Shown here: in pieces, positions 37,379 through 45,102 of the stretch | Numbering within the stretch: position 1 is the first letter of the stretch | How the letters are laid out: each line of letters starts with the position of its first letter | NCBI GenBank assembly: GCA_001023575.1 | Contig: CP011489.1 | Location: 2,397,859 to 2,461,858 of the forward strand | Length of the DNA: 64,000 nt | Reading direction: 5' to 3' | Source of the DNA: Actinobacteria bacterium IMCC26256 | GTDB lineage: Bacteria; Actinomycetota; Acidimicrobiia; IMCC26256 | The notes under the pieces: model-generated | What the model was told of the DNA's origin: nothing | Database searches by the model: none | The model's input: the letters and a program-made list of their open reading frames with translations, nothing else | Position numbers and translations under genes: made by a program

Positions 37379-38800
37379 CTACTCGCGCGCCATGTTCGAG
37401 AACTTTGTGAAGTGGTCTAGGAAGGCGAGGCGAACATTCCCTGTGGGGCCGTTACGGTGCTTGGCCACGATGATCTCGGCGGTTCCACGCTGGTCAGTCT
37501 CAGTGTTATAGGACTCATCGCGATAGATGAACATCACAACGTCTGCATCCTGCTCAATCGAGCCCGACTCACGGAGGTCGGCGAGCATCGGCCTCTTATC
37601 CTGGCGATACTCAAGTTGACGGTTGAGCTGCGCGAGGGCAACGACCGGGCAGTCGAGTTCGCGAGCGAGAATCTTGAGACCACGCGAAAGGTCTGCAACC
37701 TCTACTTGGCGACTCTCGGGCCTTCCAGGAGTTGACATGAGCTGCAGATAATCGACAACGATCAGCCCCAGGTCTCCATGCCGAGCCTTGATGCGGCGAG
37801 CCTTAGCGCGCATCTCCATCACAGTGCAGTGAGGGTTGTCGTCAATATATAGAGGCGACTCTCCGAGATGGGACATCGCGGTATTGAGGCGTGTCCAGTC
37901 GGCGTCATTGAGTCGACCTGTCTGAAGTTTGCGAGCCTCAACGCGCGCCTCTGATGCGAGTAGTCGCTTCGTGAGTTCAACTGTCCCCATCTCCATAGAG
38001 AAGAAGATGACCGGACGCTTCGTAACAATCGCTACGTTCGCTGCGGCACCGAGTGCAAACGATGTCTTACCCATTCCCGGTCGAGCAGCGACAATTAAAA
38101 GTGTCGAGTTCTGAAACCCAAGCAGCAACTCATCAAGATCTGTGTAGCCGGTAGGCGAGCCAGTTACCGCTCCCTCAGGGCCCTCATACATATTTGAGAG
38201 TTGCTCGATCGTCTCAGAGACGGAGTCGAATACGCGCACCATTGACTCTGCGACGCGCTTCTCTGCAATCTCAAAGATCCGAGCCTCAGCGCGGTCAACG
38301 GTATCGGTCACATCATCGGGCTGTGAGTACGCGCTCTCTGCAATCTCACCTGCAACGGTGATTAGACGGCGCAGAAGTGCAAGTTCGCTAACAATTCCTG
38401 CGTAGTGGCCCGCGTTCGATGAGGCAGGAGTATTGGCCTGGATACTTACAAGCTTCTGCCTACCGCCGAGCGCCTCAAGAAGATCGGCGCGGCGCAACTC
38501 CTCCGCTATTGTCACCGGGTCAACCGGCTCGCCCTGGCTGTACAGAGCCATTACGGCGGTGTAGATATGCGCATGTGCAGGCTTGTAGAAATCAGACTCG
38601 TCTACACGCGCCTCTACCGCTGCAGTAATCGCATCGCGCGAAAGCATCATTGCGCCGATTAGCGACTCCTCCGCCTCAAGGTTGTGCGGCGGTACGCGAC
38701 CTGCAGATACCGATCGCTGCGAGCGCCGGGCATCGTCTATTGACTGAACCACTATTTCCCCTAAAACCTTGCGTTGATTCGACACGTCATTTTGGGCCAC
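37379..38800 (-). CDS. dnaB: Replicative DNA helicase DnaB
   Basis: Unwinds DNA at the replication fork. The 473 residues contain the N-terminal helicase-loader domain (PPHNLEAEESLIGAMMLS) and the RecA-like motor with Walker A ARPGMGKTSFAL, Walker B LIVVDYLQLM and KHRNGPTG. No intein is present, unlike in many mycobacteria. It starts with GTG at 38800 and follows rplI at a distance of 297 bases, in the conserved rpsF-ssb-rpsR-rplI-dnaB order. The gap contains a hairpin and DnaA-box-like sites. Confidence 0.97.
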   Translation of the reverse strand: MAQNDVSNQRKVLGEIVVQSIDDARRSQRSVSAGRVPPHNLEAEESLIGAMMLSRDAITAAVEARVDESDFYKPAHAHIYTAVMALYSQGEPVDPVTIAEELRRADLLEALGGRQKLVSIQANTPASSNAGHYAGIVSELALLRRLITVAGEIAESAYSQPDDVTDTVDRAEARIFEIAEKRVAESMVRVFDSVSETIEQLSNMYEGPEGAVTGSPTGYTDLDELLLGFQNSTLLIVAARPGMGKTSFALGAAANVAIVTKRPVIFFSMEMGTVELTKRLLASEARVEARKLQTGRLNDADWTRLNTAMSHLGESPLYIDDNPHCTVMEMRAKARRIKARHGDLGLIVVDYLQLMSTPGRPESRQVEVADLSRGLKILARELDCPVVALAQLNRQLEYRQDKRPMLADLRESGSIEQDADVVMFIYRDESYNTETDQRGTAEIIVAKHRNGPTGNVRLAFLDHFTKFSNMARE

Positions 38801-38853
38801 GATTAGAGCCCTCGTTTAATCGAAATTGAGTCTCTATCGTCTCACTTTTTGCC

Positions 38854-38938
38854 TGTGGGTAAACAGTGGAGAACCCTGTGTTTTTCCTGTGAATTACCGG
38901 TGGATAACTGCATTACTTCTCCACAGGCCTGTGGGTAA
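38854..38938. promoter_or_regulatory. Cluster of DnaA-box-like sites upstream of dnaB
   Basis: Relative to TTATCCACA, four nonamers have one mismatch: TGTGGGTAA (38854-38862), GGTGGATAA (38899-38907), TTCTCCACA (38917-38925) and TGTGGGTAA (38930-38938). A fifth, AGTGGAGAA (38865-38873), has two. All lie within 85 bases, 54-138 bases upstream of dnaB. DnaA control of dnaB, or titration of DnaA, would explain them. Confidence 0.6.
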
Positions 38939-39035
38939 GTATCGCATTACTGCAACTCGTACAGTCTCTACCTCTACTGGGACACCTTCCCTGGGAGGCG
39001 AGCAGCACCCTCGTATCTGTCCTCTTAAAAGTAAA

Positions 39036-39065
39036 GGGCCCGGCCGCATTTACTGGCCGGGCCTC
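39036..39065 (-). terminator. Terminator after rplI
   Basis: GGCCCGGCC (39037-39045) pairs with GGCCGGGCC (39055-39063) over a nine-base loop. On the minus strand the stem is followed by CTTTACTTTT, a T-rich tail, so it should end the rpsF-ssb-rpsR-rplI transcript before dnaB. Confidence 0.82.
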
Positions 39066-39097
39066 TACTAATTCTGAGAACTGATTGCTACAAGTTC

Positions 39098-39544
39098 CTA
39101 CTCTGAGACAACCTCGACGGTTGACTTGGCGATTACACCCTCGTGCAGGCGCACTGATACCTCGAACTCGCCGAGCTCCTTGATTGCCTCGGCAATCGTG
39201 ACGGTACGGCGATCAATCTCGGTAAGCGCAATCACACTTAGCGCAGTAGCGACATCAGATGCAGTAACTGAACCGAAGAGCTTTCCACCCTCGCCTGCGC
39301 GAGCAGTAACCGTGACGCGTGCACCGTTCAAACGTGCTGCAACCAGCTCGGCTGCTTCGCGCTCGCGTGTGTCGCGTGCACCACGGTTTCGGCGCATCGC
39401 CTCGGCCTGGCCAATTACACCCTTCGTGGCCTGAATTGCAAGACCACGGGGCACTAGGTAGTTACGTGCATAGCCGTCAGCAACGACACAGAGGTCGCCT
39501 TTCTTGCCTACGTGCTCTACATCGGCGCGCAATACGATCTTCAT
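39098..39544 (-). CDS. rplI: Ribosomal protein bL9
   Basis: 148-residue large-subunit protein that reaches between neighbouring ribosomes. It begins MKIVLRADVEHVGKKGDLCV and continues VADGYARNYLVPRGLA, the L9 N-terminal signature, followed by the long connecting helix (residues 42-75) and the C-terminal domain. It starts two bases after the rpsR stop. Length and motifs are ordinary. Confidence 0.96.
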   Translation of the reverse strand: MKIVLRADVEHVGKKGDLCVVADGYARNYLVPRGLAIQATKGVIGQAEAMRRNRGARDTREREAAELVAARLNGARVTVTARAGEGGKLFGSVTASDVATALSVIALTEIDRRTVTIAEAIKELGEFEVSVRLHEGVIAKSTVEVVSE

Positions 39545-39546
39545 CT

Positions 39547-40050
39547 CTACGCCTCCTCTGAAGTTGTGTCGTCGGTTGGGTCGTAGTCAAGAGCCTCTGG
39601 GTTGCGCTCGACCACGATCTCCATGGTCTCCTCGCCCTCCATGGTGATGCCCTCTGGCAACTCATGAATAGTTGTCTCAGGAATCACTGCATCGGCTGAC
39701 AACTCGCGATCGCGGCCACCATCACGGCCACCGCCTTCACGGTCGCGTCGTCCGCCGCCTCCACCCTTAGAGCGCTGGGTTACCTGGCGCACTGTGTAGG
39801 GAAGAAGCCCCATCTCGCGAGACAGGCGAATCGCCTTAGCGACTGCGCGCTGCTGCTGCGTGTTGTTGCCAGTTACGCGACGTGCGCGAATCTTGGCGCG
39901 CTCCGAGACGAAACGACGAAGAAGGTTGACGTCTTTGTAGTCAATCCAGTCGACACCCTCAGAGATGAGGATGGAGACTTTCTTCTTCATAGGTCGACGC
40001 TTGTCGGTCCCTAATGGTTTGCGTTTTTCTCTGTTGTTATCTCTAGCCAT
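39547..40050 (-). CDS. rpsR: Ribosomal protein bS18 with long acidic C-terminal extension
   Basis: Small-subunit protein that binds S6. The S18 core lies at about residues 22-90 (DWIDYKDVNLLRRFVSE, RRVTGNNTQQQRAVAKAIRL, REMGLLPYT). It lacks the zinc-binding cysteines, so it is the cysteine-free form. Beyond the core come about 75 extra residues: a Gly/Arg/Asp-rich linker (KGGGGGRRDREGGGRDGGRD) and a strongly acidic end (PTDDTTSEEA). Typical bS18 is 75-90 residues, so this 167-residue version is nearly twice as long. An ATG at 39990 would remove the first 20 residues; the extension stays. Same operon as rpsF, ssb and rplI. Confidence 0.93.
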   Translation of the reverse strand: MARDNNREKRKPLGTDKRRPMKKKVSILISEGVDWIDYKDVNLLRRFVSERAKIRARRVTGNNTQQQRAVAKAIRLSREMGLLPYTVRQVTQRSKGGGGGRRDREGGGRDGGRDRELSADAVIPETTIHELPEGITMEGEETMEIVVERNPEALDYDPTDDTTSEEA

Positions 40051-40088
40051 GATTAATGCTCCTCATATACCTTTTGATTGAGGGCCCT

Positions 40089-40589
40089 TTAGAAGGGCTC
40101 CTCATCTCCAAAACCGTCATAGGCCGGGGCCGGCTCGTTCGATGACTCACGCCCGCCGGAGTTACCCCCGCCAGACTTGCCACCTGAATTGCCGCCCGAG
40201 TTGCCCCCATAGTTGGAGCCACCCTCGCGACGCTCAGTGCGCTTCACCTCTGCTGTTGCCCAGCGAAGGCTCGGCGCTACCTCATCGGCAACGATCTCAA
40301 CGACACTGCGCTTCTCGCCCTGCTCGGTCTCCCATGAGCGCTGCTCTAGGCGGCCAGTCACGATGACGCGGTTGCCCTTCTGCAGCGACTCGCTGCAGTG
40401 ATCAGCCATCTCTCCCCAGACAACGACATTGAAGAACGAGGTGCGCTCTTCCCACTCGTTGGTCTGCTTGTTGTTCCAGCGACGACTTACTGCTACTGCA
40501 AGCTTTGCATTCGCCTGGCCACCAGCTGTGTAGCGAATCTCGGGATCCCTAGTGAGGTTTCCTACAACCGTGATCGTGTTATCTGCCAT
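40089..40589 (-). CDS. ssb: Single-stranded DNA-binding protein
   Basis: Coats single-stranded DNA in replication and repair. The 166 residues contain an OB fold (residues 1-110: NTITVVGNLTRDPEIRY; TSFFNVVVWGEMADHCSESL), a Gly/Asn/Ser-rich repeat linker (SNYGGNSGGNSGGKSGGG) and the acidic tip FGDEEPF that recruits partner proteins. It lies between rpsF and rpsR in the usual order, with a three-base gap to rpsF. Confidence 0.97.
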   Translation of the reverse strand: MADNTITVVGNLTRDPEIRYTAGGQANAKLAVAVSRRWNNKQTNEWEERTSFFNVVVWGEMADHCSESLQKGNRVIVTGRLEQRSWETEQGEKRSVVEIVADEVAPSLRWATAEVKRTERREGGSNYGGNSGGNSGGKSGGGNSGGRESSNEPAPAYDGFGDEEPF

Positions 40590-40592
40590 GCC

Positions 40593-40934
40593 TTACTCCT
40601 TAGCCTCTGTAACCACCTTGGATTTGCTGCCCAACTTGCCGTAAACACGGTCCGGGATACGCAGAACCTTGTGGCGGATTACTTCATCAGAAAGGGAGAG
40701 CGTGCGGTGGAGTTCGTCCATCGCTGCAGGCTCCGACTTGGCATGGAAGACGACGTAGTAGCCCTCCCAGCGATGCTTCATCTCATACGCGAAGCGGCGC
40801 TTGCCCCATACATCTACAGGTCCGCGAACGGCACCCTGCGACTCAATGAGGTTGAGTGATTGCTCGAGCGAAGCACGAATTACTTCGTCCTCTAACTCTG
40901 CATCAAATATAACCATGACTTCGTACGGCCTCAT
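40593..40934 (-). CDS. rpsF: Ribosomal protein bS6
   Basis: 113 residues, starts MRPYEVMVIFDAELEDEVI and has VWGKRRFAYEMKHRWEGYYV, the family core. It pairs with S18 on the 30S platform. First gene of the rpsF-ssb-rpsR-rplI-dnaB run; AGAGGAGGT lies about nine bases before its ATG. The C terminus has an unremarkable basic/acidic tail. Confidence 0.96.
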   Translation of the reverse strand: MRPYEVMVIFDAELEDEVIRASLEQSLNLIESQGAVRGPVDVWGKRRFAYEMKHRWEGYYVVFHAKSEPAAMDELHRTLSLSDEVIRHKVLRIPDRVYGKLGSKSKVVTEAKE

Positions 40935-41275
40935 CGGCTTCGTACCTCCTCTGGACCACAGCGGCGCTGCGGGCTCCCAAGTTCGTAGCGATGAGGTTCA
41001 TCACTACGCCGGGGAGCAGGTTTCGATTGTGAATGTGGTGCGGGTCTTCGCTACAGCTATTCGCCGTAGCCGGGGAAGGGTAGCAGTAAGCCTGCTCTTT
41101 TCTCTTGGTGAGAACCCTAGCCACCTCCTGAGGCAAGCACCAGAGGGGATTTCGGCGGCATAAAGGCCCATGGAGCTTGGAGACTGGACCACAATGCCAC
41201 CGCGAATGCGCCAGTCTTGTTACCGAACCTTTGTTGTGGCGAGTAAAAATAATCTCCCATCTCCTAAATTTTCCC
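40935..41275. other. Divergent gap between rpsF and the HNH gene
   Basis: About 340 bases. It must contain the rpsF operon promoter on the minus strand and, at its right end, the HNH promoter described separately. Frames that cross it on either strand have no family features. No riboswitch or tRNA was seen. Confidence 0.55.
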
Positions 41276-41319
41276 TTGTAATTGTCACACCCCTGCATTA
41301 GAATCGAACATATGTTCGA
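41276..41319 (+). promoter_or_regulatory. Promoter with LexA (SOS) operator over the HNH start codon
   Basis: -35 TTGTAA (41276-41281), 17 bases, -10 TAGAAT (41299-41304). Overlapping it is TCGAACATATGTTCGA (41304-41319), a perfect 16-base palindrome that fits the Gram-positive/actinobacterial LexA box. The ATG at 41312 is inside the box, and the start of transcription predicted from the -10 (about 41311) coincides with it, so the mRNA would be leaderless. Confidence 0.85.
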
Positions 41320-42535
41320 TAAACTTAAAGACGCAGTGACCCACCTACGAGAGGTCTCCTCGCGTATCGAAATCGATGTCGTCGCTGGTAAGGATGCCGC
41401 CGACCTCGTTGGTATCGCCGATGAGATCCGCCGCGCTGGCGATTCTCTCCGCACAGTGGCGGTTGGCCAGGTAGAGCGCACGAATAGCTGGAAAGGCGAG
41501 GGTGCGAAGAGCATCACCGAGTGGCTCTCGATCGAGACAGATTGCCCCCAATATGAAGCCCAAGCAGTAGTACTTCTCGCCAGCCAACTACAGCACCTGC
41601 CTGTTACCCAGGCAGCACTGCGCAACGGCACTCTCTCCAATGCTCAGGCCGTAGAGGTAGCACGTGGTGCGATCGTTGCACCTAATACTGAGACACAGCT
41701 CTTGAACCTCGCTCGGCACGCGACAGTCCGCGATCTTCGCGACGCAACCTCGCGTGTCGTAGCCGGGGCAACCGATGAGGCAGAGCGACACCGACAGATA
41801 CACAAAAGTCGATACTTAAAATGGTGGGTCGGCGAGGATGGGGCATGCAACCTTAAGGGGAAAATGACCGTTGCGAATGGTGCGCTAGTTAAGGCTGCTC
41901 TCGCACCCTTCGAGGACTCGATTTTCAAACAGGCACGCAAGAGTGGCGCACATGAGAGACCGGAGGCCTACGCCGCCGATGCTCTAATGGCACTCTGCGA
42001 CAAGGCCAGTCACAAAGCCTCGGGGTCAAGCTCAGGTGCGAACGCCACCGAGAAGAAGTCGAGTCGCCCTAACGCTGTGATCAATATTCGCGTCGACATA
42101 GATGCACTCAAGCGTGGACATACCGAACACGGCGAGATCTGCGAGATTGCAGGCGTCGGGCCGATCCCAGTAGCGACTGCAACTGAGTATCTGGGTGAGG
42201 CATTCTTGAAACTGCTAGTAATGGATGGCACAGACATAAGAACAATCGCTCACATGGGGCGCGCAATTCCGGCAAAGCTGCGCACCGCGGTCGAGGAGCG
42301 CGATCGCGTCTGCCGGGTACCGACCTGCGACATGAGCATTGGCCTAGAGATTGATCACATCGTGCCCTTCGCTGAGGGCGGCCCGGCGAGCCTTGAGAAC
42401 CTTGTGCGCCTATGTAAACGCCATCACCTTCAGAAAACACATGACGGATACAGGCTCGAGAAGATTGAAGGAGAGACGGGGACTGATCGCAGATGGGCTT
42501 GGCGCTCACCACCCGATCTCAGAGACACCGGATGA
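41312..42535 (+). CDS. DUF222/HNH endonuclease (13E12-repeat type), SOS-controlled
   Basis: A 407-residue protein. Residues 1-270 are the DUF222 domain (helical; KSITEWLSIETDCP; AVEVARGAIVAPNTETQL). Residues about 320-385 form an HNH nuclease with ERDRVCRVPTCDM, LEIDHIVPFAEGGP (the catalytic DH) and NLVRLCKRHHLQKTHDGYR; the cysteine pairs probably bind zinc. Start ATG 41312 lies in a LexA palindrome and has no ribosome binding site, consistent with a leaderless message. In M. tuberculosis several 13E12-family genes are LexA-regulated, so DNA-damage induction is a reasonable expectation. The cellular target is unknown; a role in mobile repeats or DNA repair is possible. Confidence 0.88.
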   Translation: MFDKLKDAVTHLREVSSRIEIDVVAGKDAADLVGIADEIRRAGDSLRTVAVGQVERTNSWKGEGAKSITEWLSIETDCPQYEAQAVVLLASQLQHLPVTQAALRNGTLSNAQAVEVARGAIVAPNTETQLLNLARHATVRDLRDATSRVVAGATDEAERHRQIHKSRYLKWWVGEDGACNLKGKMTVANGALVKAALAPFEDSIFKQARKSGAHERPEAYAADALMALCDKASHKASGSSSGANATEKKSSRPNAVINIRVDIDALKRGHTEHGEICEIAGVGPIPVATATEYLGEAFLKLLVMDGTDIRTIAHMGRAIPAKLRTAVEERDRVCRVPTCDMSIGLEIDHIVPFAEGGPASLENLVRLCKRHHLQKTHDGYRLEKIEGETGTDRRWAWRSPPDLRDTG

Positions 42536-42546
42536 GGCCGAATCTC

Positions 42547-42590
42547 CAACTTAAGTTGTTAGCTGAGCAGAGACCAAGAACACGCGTGTT
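42547..42590. repeat. Two 12-base palindromes after the HNH gene
   Basis: CAACTTAAGTTG (42547-42558) and AACACGCGTGTT (42579-42590), both perfect, 20 bases apart, between the convergent HNH and panB stop codons. They lack the T run of a terminator. They might be protein-binding sites. Confidence 0.55.
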
Positions 42591-42634
42591 GAATCGCGAG
42601 ATCCCAGACTCCGGCACACTTAGATGATCGCGCT

Positions 42635-43528
42635 CTAGCCGGGGACCTCTATGTTGCGCGCGTATGCATCATCACCGGAGTAGAGGTGCAGCTCCGAGGG
42701 CATCTGATCTGTCATGTGATACGTCTCCTCGCTTGACGGGAACGAGCCGGCACGCACATCGTCGCAGAACATAGCGACGGCCATCGTTGACTCCCCCTTG
42801 ATATCTGCGTAGCGACGCACAAAGCGCGGAACCTTGCGATCCTCGAGCCCAAGAAGGTCGTGGTACACGAGGACCTGTCCATCACAGTGGCGACCGGCAC
42901 CGATACCGATTGTCGGGATATCAATAGCGTCAGTAACCATGCGAGCCACTCCATCGGGGACGCACTCAAGCACCAGCGCAAAACAGCCAGCCTCGGCTAG
43001 AGCAATGGCGTCATCAACGATTGTGCGTGCCGCATCGAGTTGCTTTCCCTGGACCTTGTATCCACCAATAGCGTGAACCGACTGCGGGGTAAGCCCCAGA
43101 TGCCCCATGACCGGGATCTCGGTATCGAGGATTGCCCCGATTGCATCTAGGCGTTTACGGCCACCCTCCAACTTCACAGCACCAGCACCGGCGCGCACGA
43201 GGGTTGCGGCATTGCGGACTGTCTCTTCACGCGATACGTGGTAGCTCATCCATGGAAGGTCGCCAACTATGAGTGCATGGGGTTTGGTGCGCGCAACCGC
43301 GGCTACGTGATGAGCCATGTCGTCAGTTGTGACCTGCAGGGTGTTGTCATACCCGAGCACGACCATCGCAAGTGAGTCGCCGACAAGAATCATGTCAACG
43401 CCTGCCTCATCCACGACTCGCGCACTTGGAGCGTCGTAGGCAGTCACCATCACTAGAGGCTCTTGGCCTTTGCGCGCACGGATTGATGGTGCGGTAATGG
43501 CTCTGCGCTGACCTGTTGGAGTGGTCAT
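42635..43528 (-). CDS. panB: 3-methyl-2-oxobutanoate hydroxymethyltransferase
   Basis: First step of pantothenate (coenzyme A) synthesis: adds a hydroxymethyl group from methylene-tetrahydrofolate to ketoisovalerate. The 297 residues contain VTAYDAPSARVVDEAGVD, the metal-binding ILVGDSLAMVVLGYDNTL, GHLGLTPQSVHAIGGYKVQG and GIGAGRHCDGQVLVYHDLLG. It is a single gene here; panC and panD are not in the window. ATG at 43528 with GGAGG about nine bases upstream. Confidence 0.96.
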   Translation of the reverse strand: MTTPTGQRRAITAPSIRARKGQEPLVMVTAYDAPSARVVDEAGVDMILVGDSLAMVVLGYDNTLQVTTDDMAHHVAAVARTKPHALIVGDLPWMSYHVSREETVRNAATLVRAGAGAVKLEGGRKRLDAIGAILDTEIPVMGHLGLTPQSVHAIGGYKVQGKQLDAARTIVDDAIALAEAGCFALVLECVPDGVARMVTDAIDIPTIGIGAGRHCDGQVLVYHDLLGLEDRKVPRFVRRYADIKGESTMAVAMFCDDVRAGSFPSSEETYHMTDQMPSELHLYSGDDAYARNIEVPG

Positions 43529-43642
43529 CGGTATTCCTCCATGATCTTTATCCGTCCGGGGCTATTGATGCTCCCGGCGAGTCCCTTAAGCGTAATACCG
43601 CACTAGTGGTCTCTGTCCAGCGCGACGGCATAGTTTGGGGCC

Positions 43643-43840
43643 ATGGAGAACATCGACAGGGTCATCGATTGTGAAAACTGCGGCACGCCAAGCGATGAGG
43701 TTGTGCGGGTTCTGAGGGTCTACCTAACCCCGGAGGCCTGGGATACGCCAGCATCCCGCAGGGTCTTAGAGGACCCAGAGATTTGGTGTATCTCCTGCAT
43801 AACCCTCTATCCATCTGAGGTTATAGGGCCTATCGAGTAG
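43643..43840 (+). CDS. Small CxxC-CxxC protein
   Basis: 65 residues from ATG 43643. It has two cysteine pairs, CENC (residues 10-13) and CISC (49-52), with an acidic helix between, so a single zinc-ribbon-like site is likely. I do not know a family; such small proteins occur in actinobacteria beside the DUF5318 gene. The gene is convergent with DUF5318 (27 bases apart). Confidence 0.55.
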   Translation: MENIDRVIDCENCGTPSDEVVRVLRVYLTPEAWDTPASRRVLEDPEIWCISCITLYPSEVIGPIE

Positions 43841-43867
43841 CGAGTCTCGGTATTAGCGGAGCAGCTC

Positions 43868-44245
43868 TCAGCTAACTCGACGCACTCGGTGGAGTCTCCC
43901 GTGGAGTTCACGGCGTTTTAGGTGATTCCACCGGCACTCATGGCAGACCTCAACTACATAGCGAGCGAATTCATCGTGCTTGCGCGCCAATCCCTCAAGC
44001 TCGCCCCGCTTCGTAAGGCACCGGCCGTTCGCGTCCTTCAAGCCGTCTCCGTATACGTAAGAGACAAGGCGAAGCGAGTCCTTTGAGCAGACGGGGCAGG
44101 GAGTCTCCATCGGGGTCCCTACATTGCGCGCCGCCCGCATCAACTCTGGGTGCGCATCACATACATCAAGGGTCTTTACGACCCCGCGGCGAAGGTCATT
44201 GAGTACGGCTCGACGCGCTAGGGCGTAATCAACGTGGCTTGGCAC
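43868..44245 (-). CDS. DUF5318-family protein
   Basis: A 125-residue conserved actinobacterial protein of unknown function (M. tuberculosis Rv0049 type). It has ARRAVLNDLRRGVVKTLDVC at residues 10-29, a CPVC pair at about 51-54, and CHEC at about 100-103, so it probably binds one zinc. It is divergent from padR-ino1, as in mycobacteria where the homologue lies in the same region. ATG at 44245. Confidence 0.82.
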   Translation of the reverse strand: MPSHVDYALARRAVLNDLRRGVVKTLDVCDAHPELMRAARNVGTPMETPCPVCSKDSLRLVSYVYGDGLKDANGRCLTKRGELEGLARKHDEFARYVVEVCHECRWNHLKRRELHGRLHRVRRVS

Positions 44246-44319
44246 ACCTCGATCCTACCGGCGCCATTGCCCAAGATTCCTAAGAATATTTGCTTTGGAT
44301 GGCGCAGCAGTAGCGTCAC

Positions 44320-44340
44320 GATGTATCGTTTCGATACATC
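44320..44340 (+). promoter_or_regulatory. Probable PadR operator upstream of padR-ino1
   Basis: GATGTATCG (44320-44328), TTT, CGATACATC (44332-44340): a perfect nine-base inverted repeat with the ATGTA...TACAT core usual for PadR regulators. It lies 33 bases upstream of the padR start. Confidence 0.78.
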
Positions 44341-44373
44341 GCAAGACACAAACCCCAAAGAATCTGGATACAC

Positions 44374-45102
44374 GTGCTCGAACTAGCAATCCTCGGAAAT
44401 CTCAAGCAGCAGCCGGTCCACGGCTATGAGCTCAAGAAGCGCCTGGCCGAGACGCTCGGGCCGATCTGGGGTGTTTCGTTTGGCTCGCTCTACCCAGCCC
44501 TGCGGCGTCTTGAGCGAGCCGGCGCGATTGAGGTAGTTGAGGGAGCAGGCATTGAAAGCTCTGCATCGATCCCCTCTACGGGAAGCCTCCGCGGCGAGGC
44601 AGCGACTGCACGCCTTCGGCGATCTGCCAAACCGACTCTTCGAACCAAGAAGGCATACCGCATTACAGCGCGGGGCGAGACTCTCTTCGAGGAGTTGCTG
44701 CGTGACCCGTCAAAGGGTGTCGACGACCGCACCTTTGCACTTCAACTCTCTTTCTGTCGTTACCTCGGATCGAACGACCGCATTGAATTACTTCAGAGGC
44801 GCCGAGCCGAACTTGCAGAGCGATTGGCTCACGCACGTAAGCCACGCTCCTCGGGGGCCGGTGGCATCTCAATCGACAGATATACGCGATCCCTTGCAGA
44901 TCACAGAACTGCTTCAGTCGAACGCGATCTCGAGTGGATTGACTCACTCATTGAGGAAGAGCGACGTATCGGAGCAGCAGAGACCGCATCAGCGAATAAC
45001 ACTACAAAAGAAGCCGAAAATAGCATTAAGTCAGATTCAATTAGCCAGCCAGTAGCAAAGTCCAGACCGATTAATAACGAATTAGGAGCAGCCACAGCAT
45101 GA
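44374..45102 (+). CDS. PadR-family transcriptional regulator
   Basis: A 242-residue regulator. The winged-helix domain (residues 1-100) has [39 protein letters not shown] and [15 protein letters not shown]; it is split by an insertion of about 30 residues ([20 protein letters not shown] and flanks) between the beta hairpin strands. The C-terminal coiled coil supports dimers. Start is GTG 44374, ending four bases into ino1 (ATGA overlap). The palindrome at 44320 should make it autoregulated and so control ino1. M. tuberculosis Rv0047c/ino1 has the same pairing. Confidence 0.9.
   Translation: MLELAILGNLKQQPVHGYELKKRLAETLGPIWGVSFGSLYPALRRLERAGAIEVVEGAGIESSASIPSTGSLRGEAATARLRRSAKPTLRTKKAYRITARGETLFEELLRDPSKGVDDRTFALQLSFCRYLGSNDRIELLQRRRAELAERLAHARKPRSSGAGGISIDRYTRSLADHRTASVERDLEWIDSLIEEERRIGAAETASANNTTKEAENSIKSDSISQPVAKSRPINNELGAATA

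Larger units (their letters stand above)
38801..39097. other. Gap between rplI and dnaB
   Basis: About 300 bases with no coding frame that I can support. Reading toward dnaB it holds a strong GC hairpin just after rplI (39036-39065) and then a cluster of DnaA-box-like nonamers (38854-38938). A dnaB promoter is expected between them. Confidence 0.7.

Noticed and set aside
38801..39097. Chromosomal origin (oriC)
   Set aside because: DnaA-like boxes are present, but dnaA and the AT-rich unwinding region are not, and the rpmH end points to an origin beyond the right edge.
40903..41640. 245-residue minus-strand frame upstream of and across the HNH gene
   Set aside because: It overlaps the LexA-controlled start and rpsF, has no recognisable motif, and its composition is that of a frame shadow.
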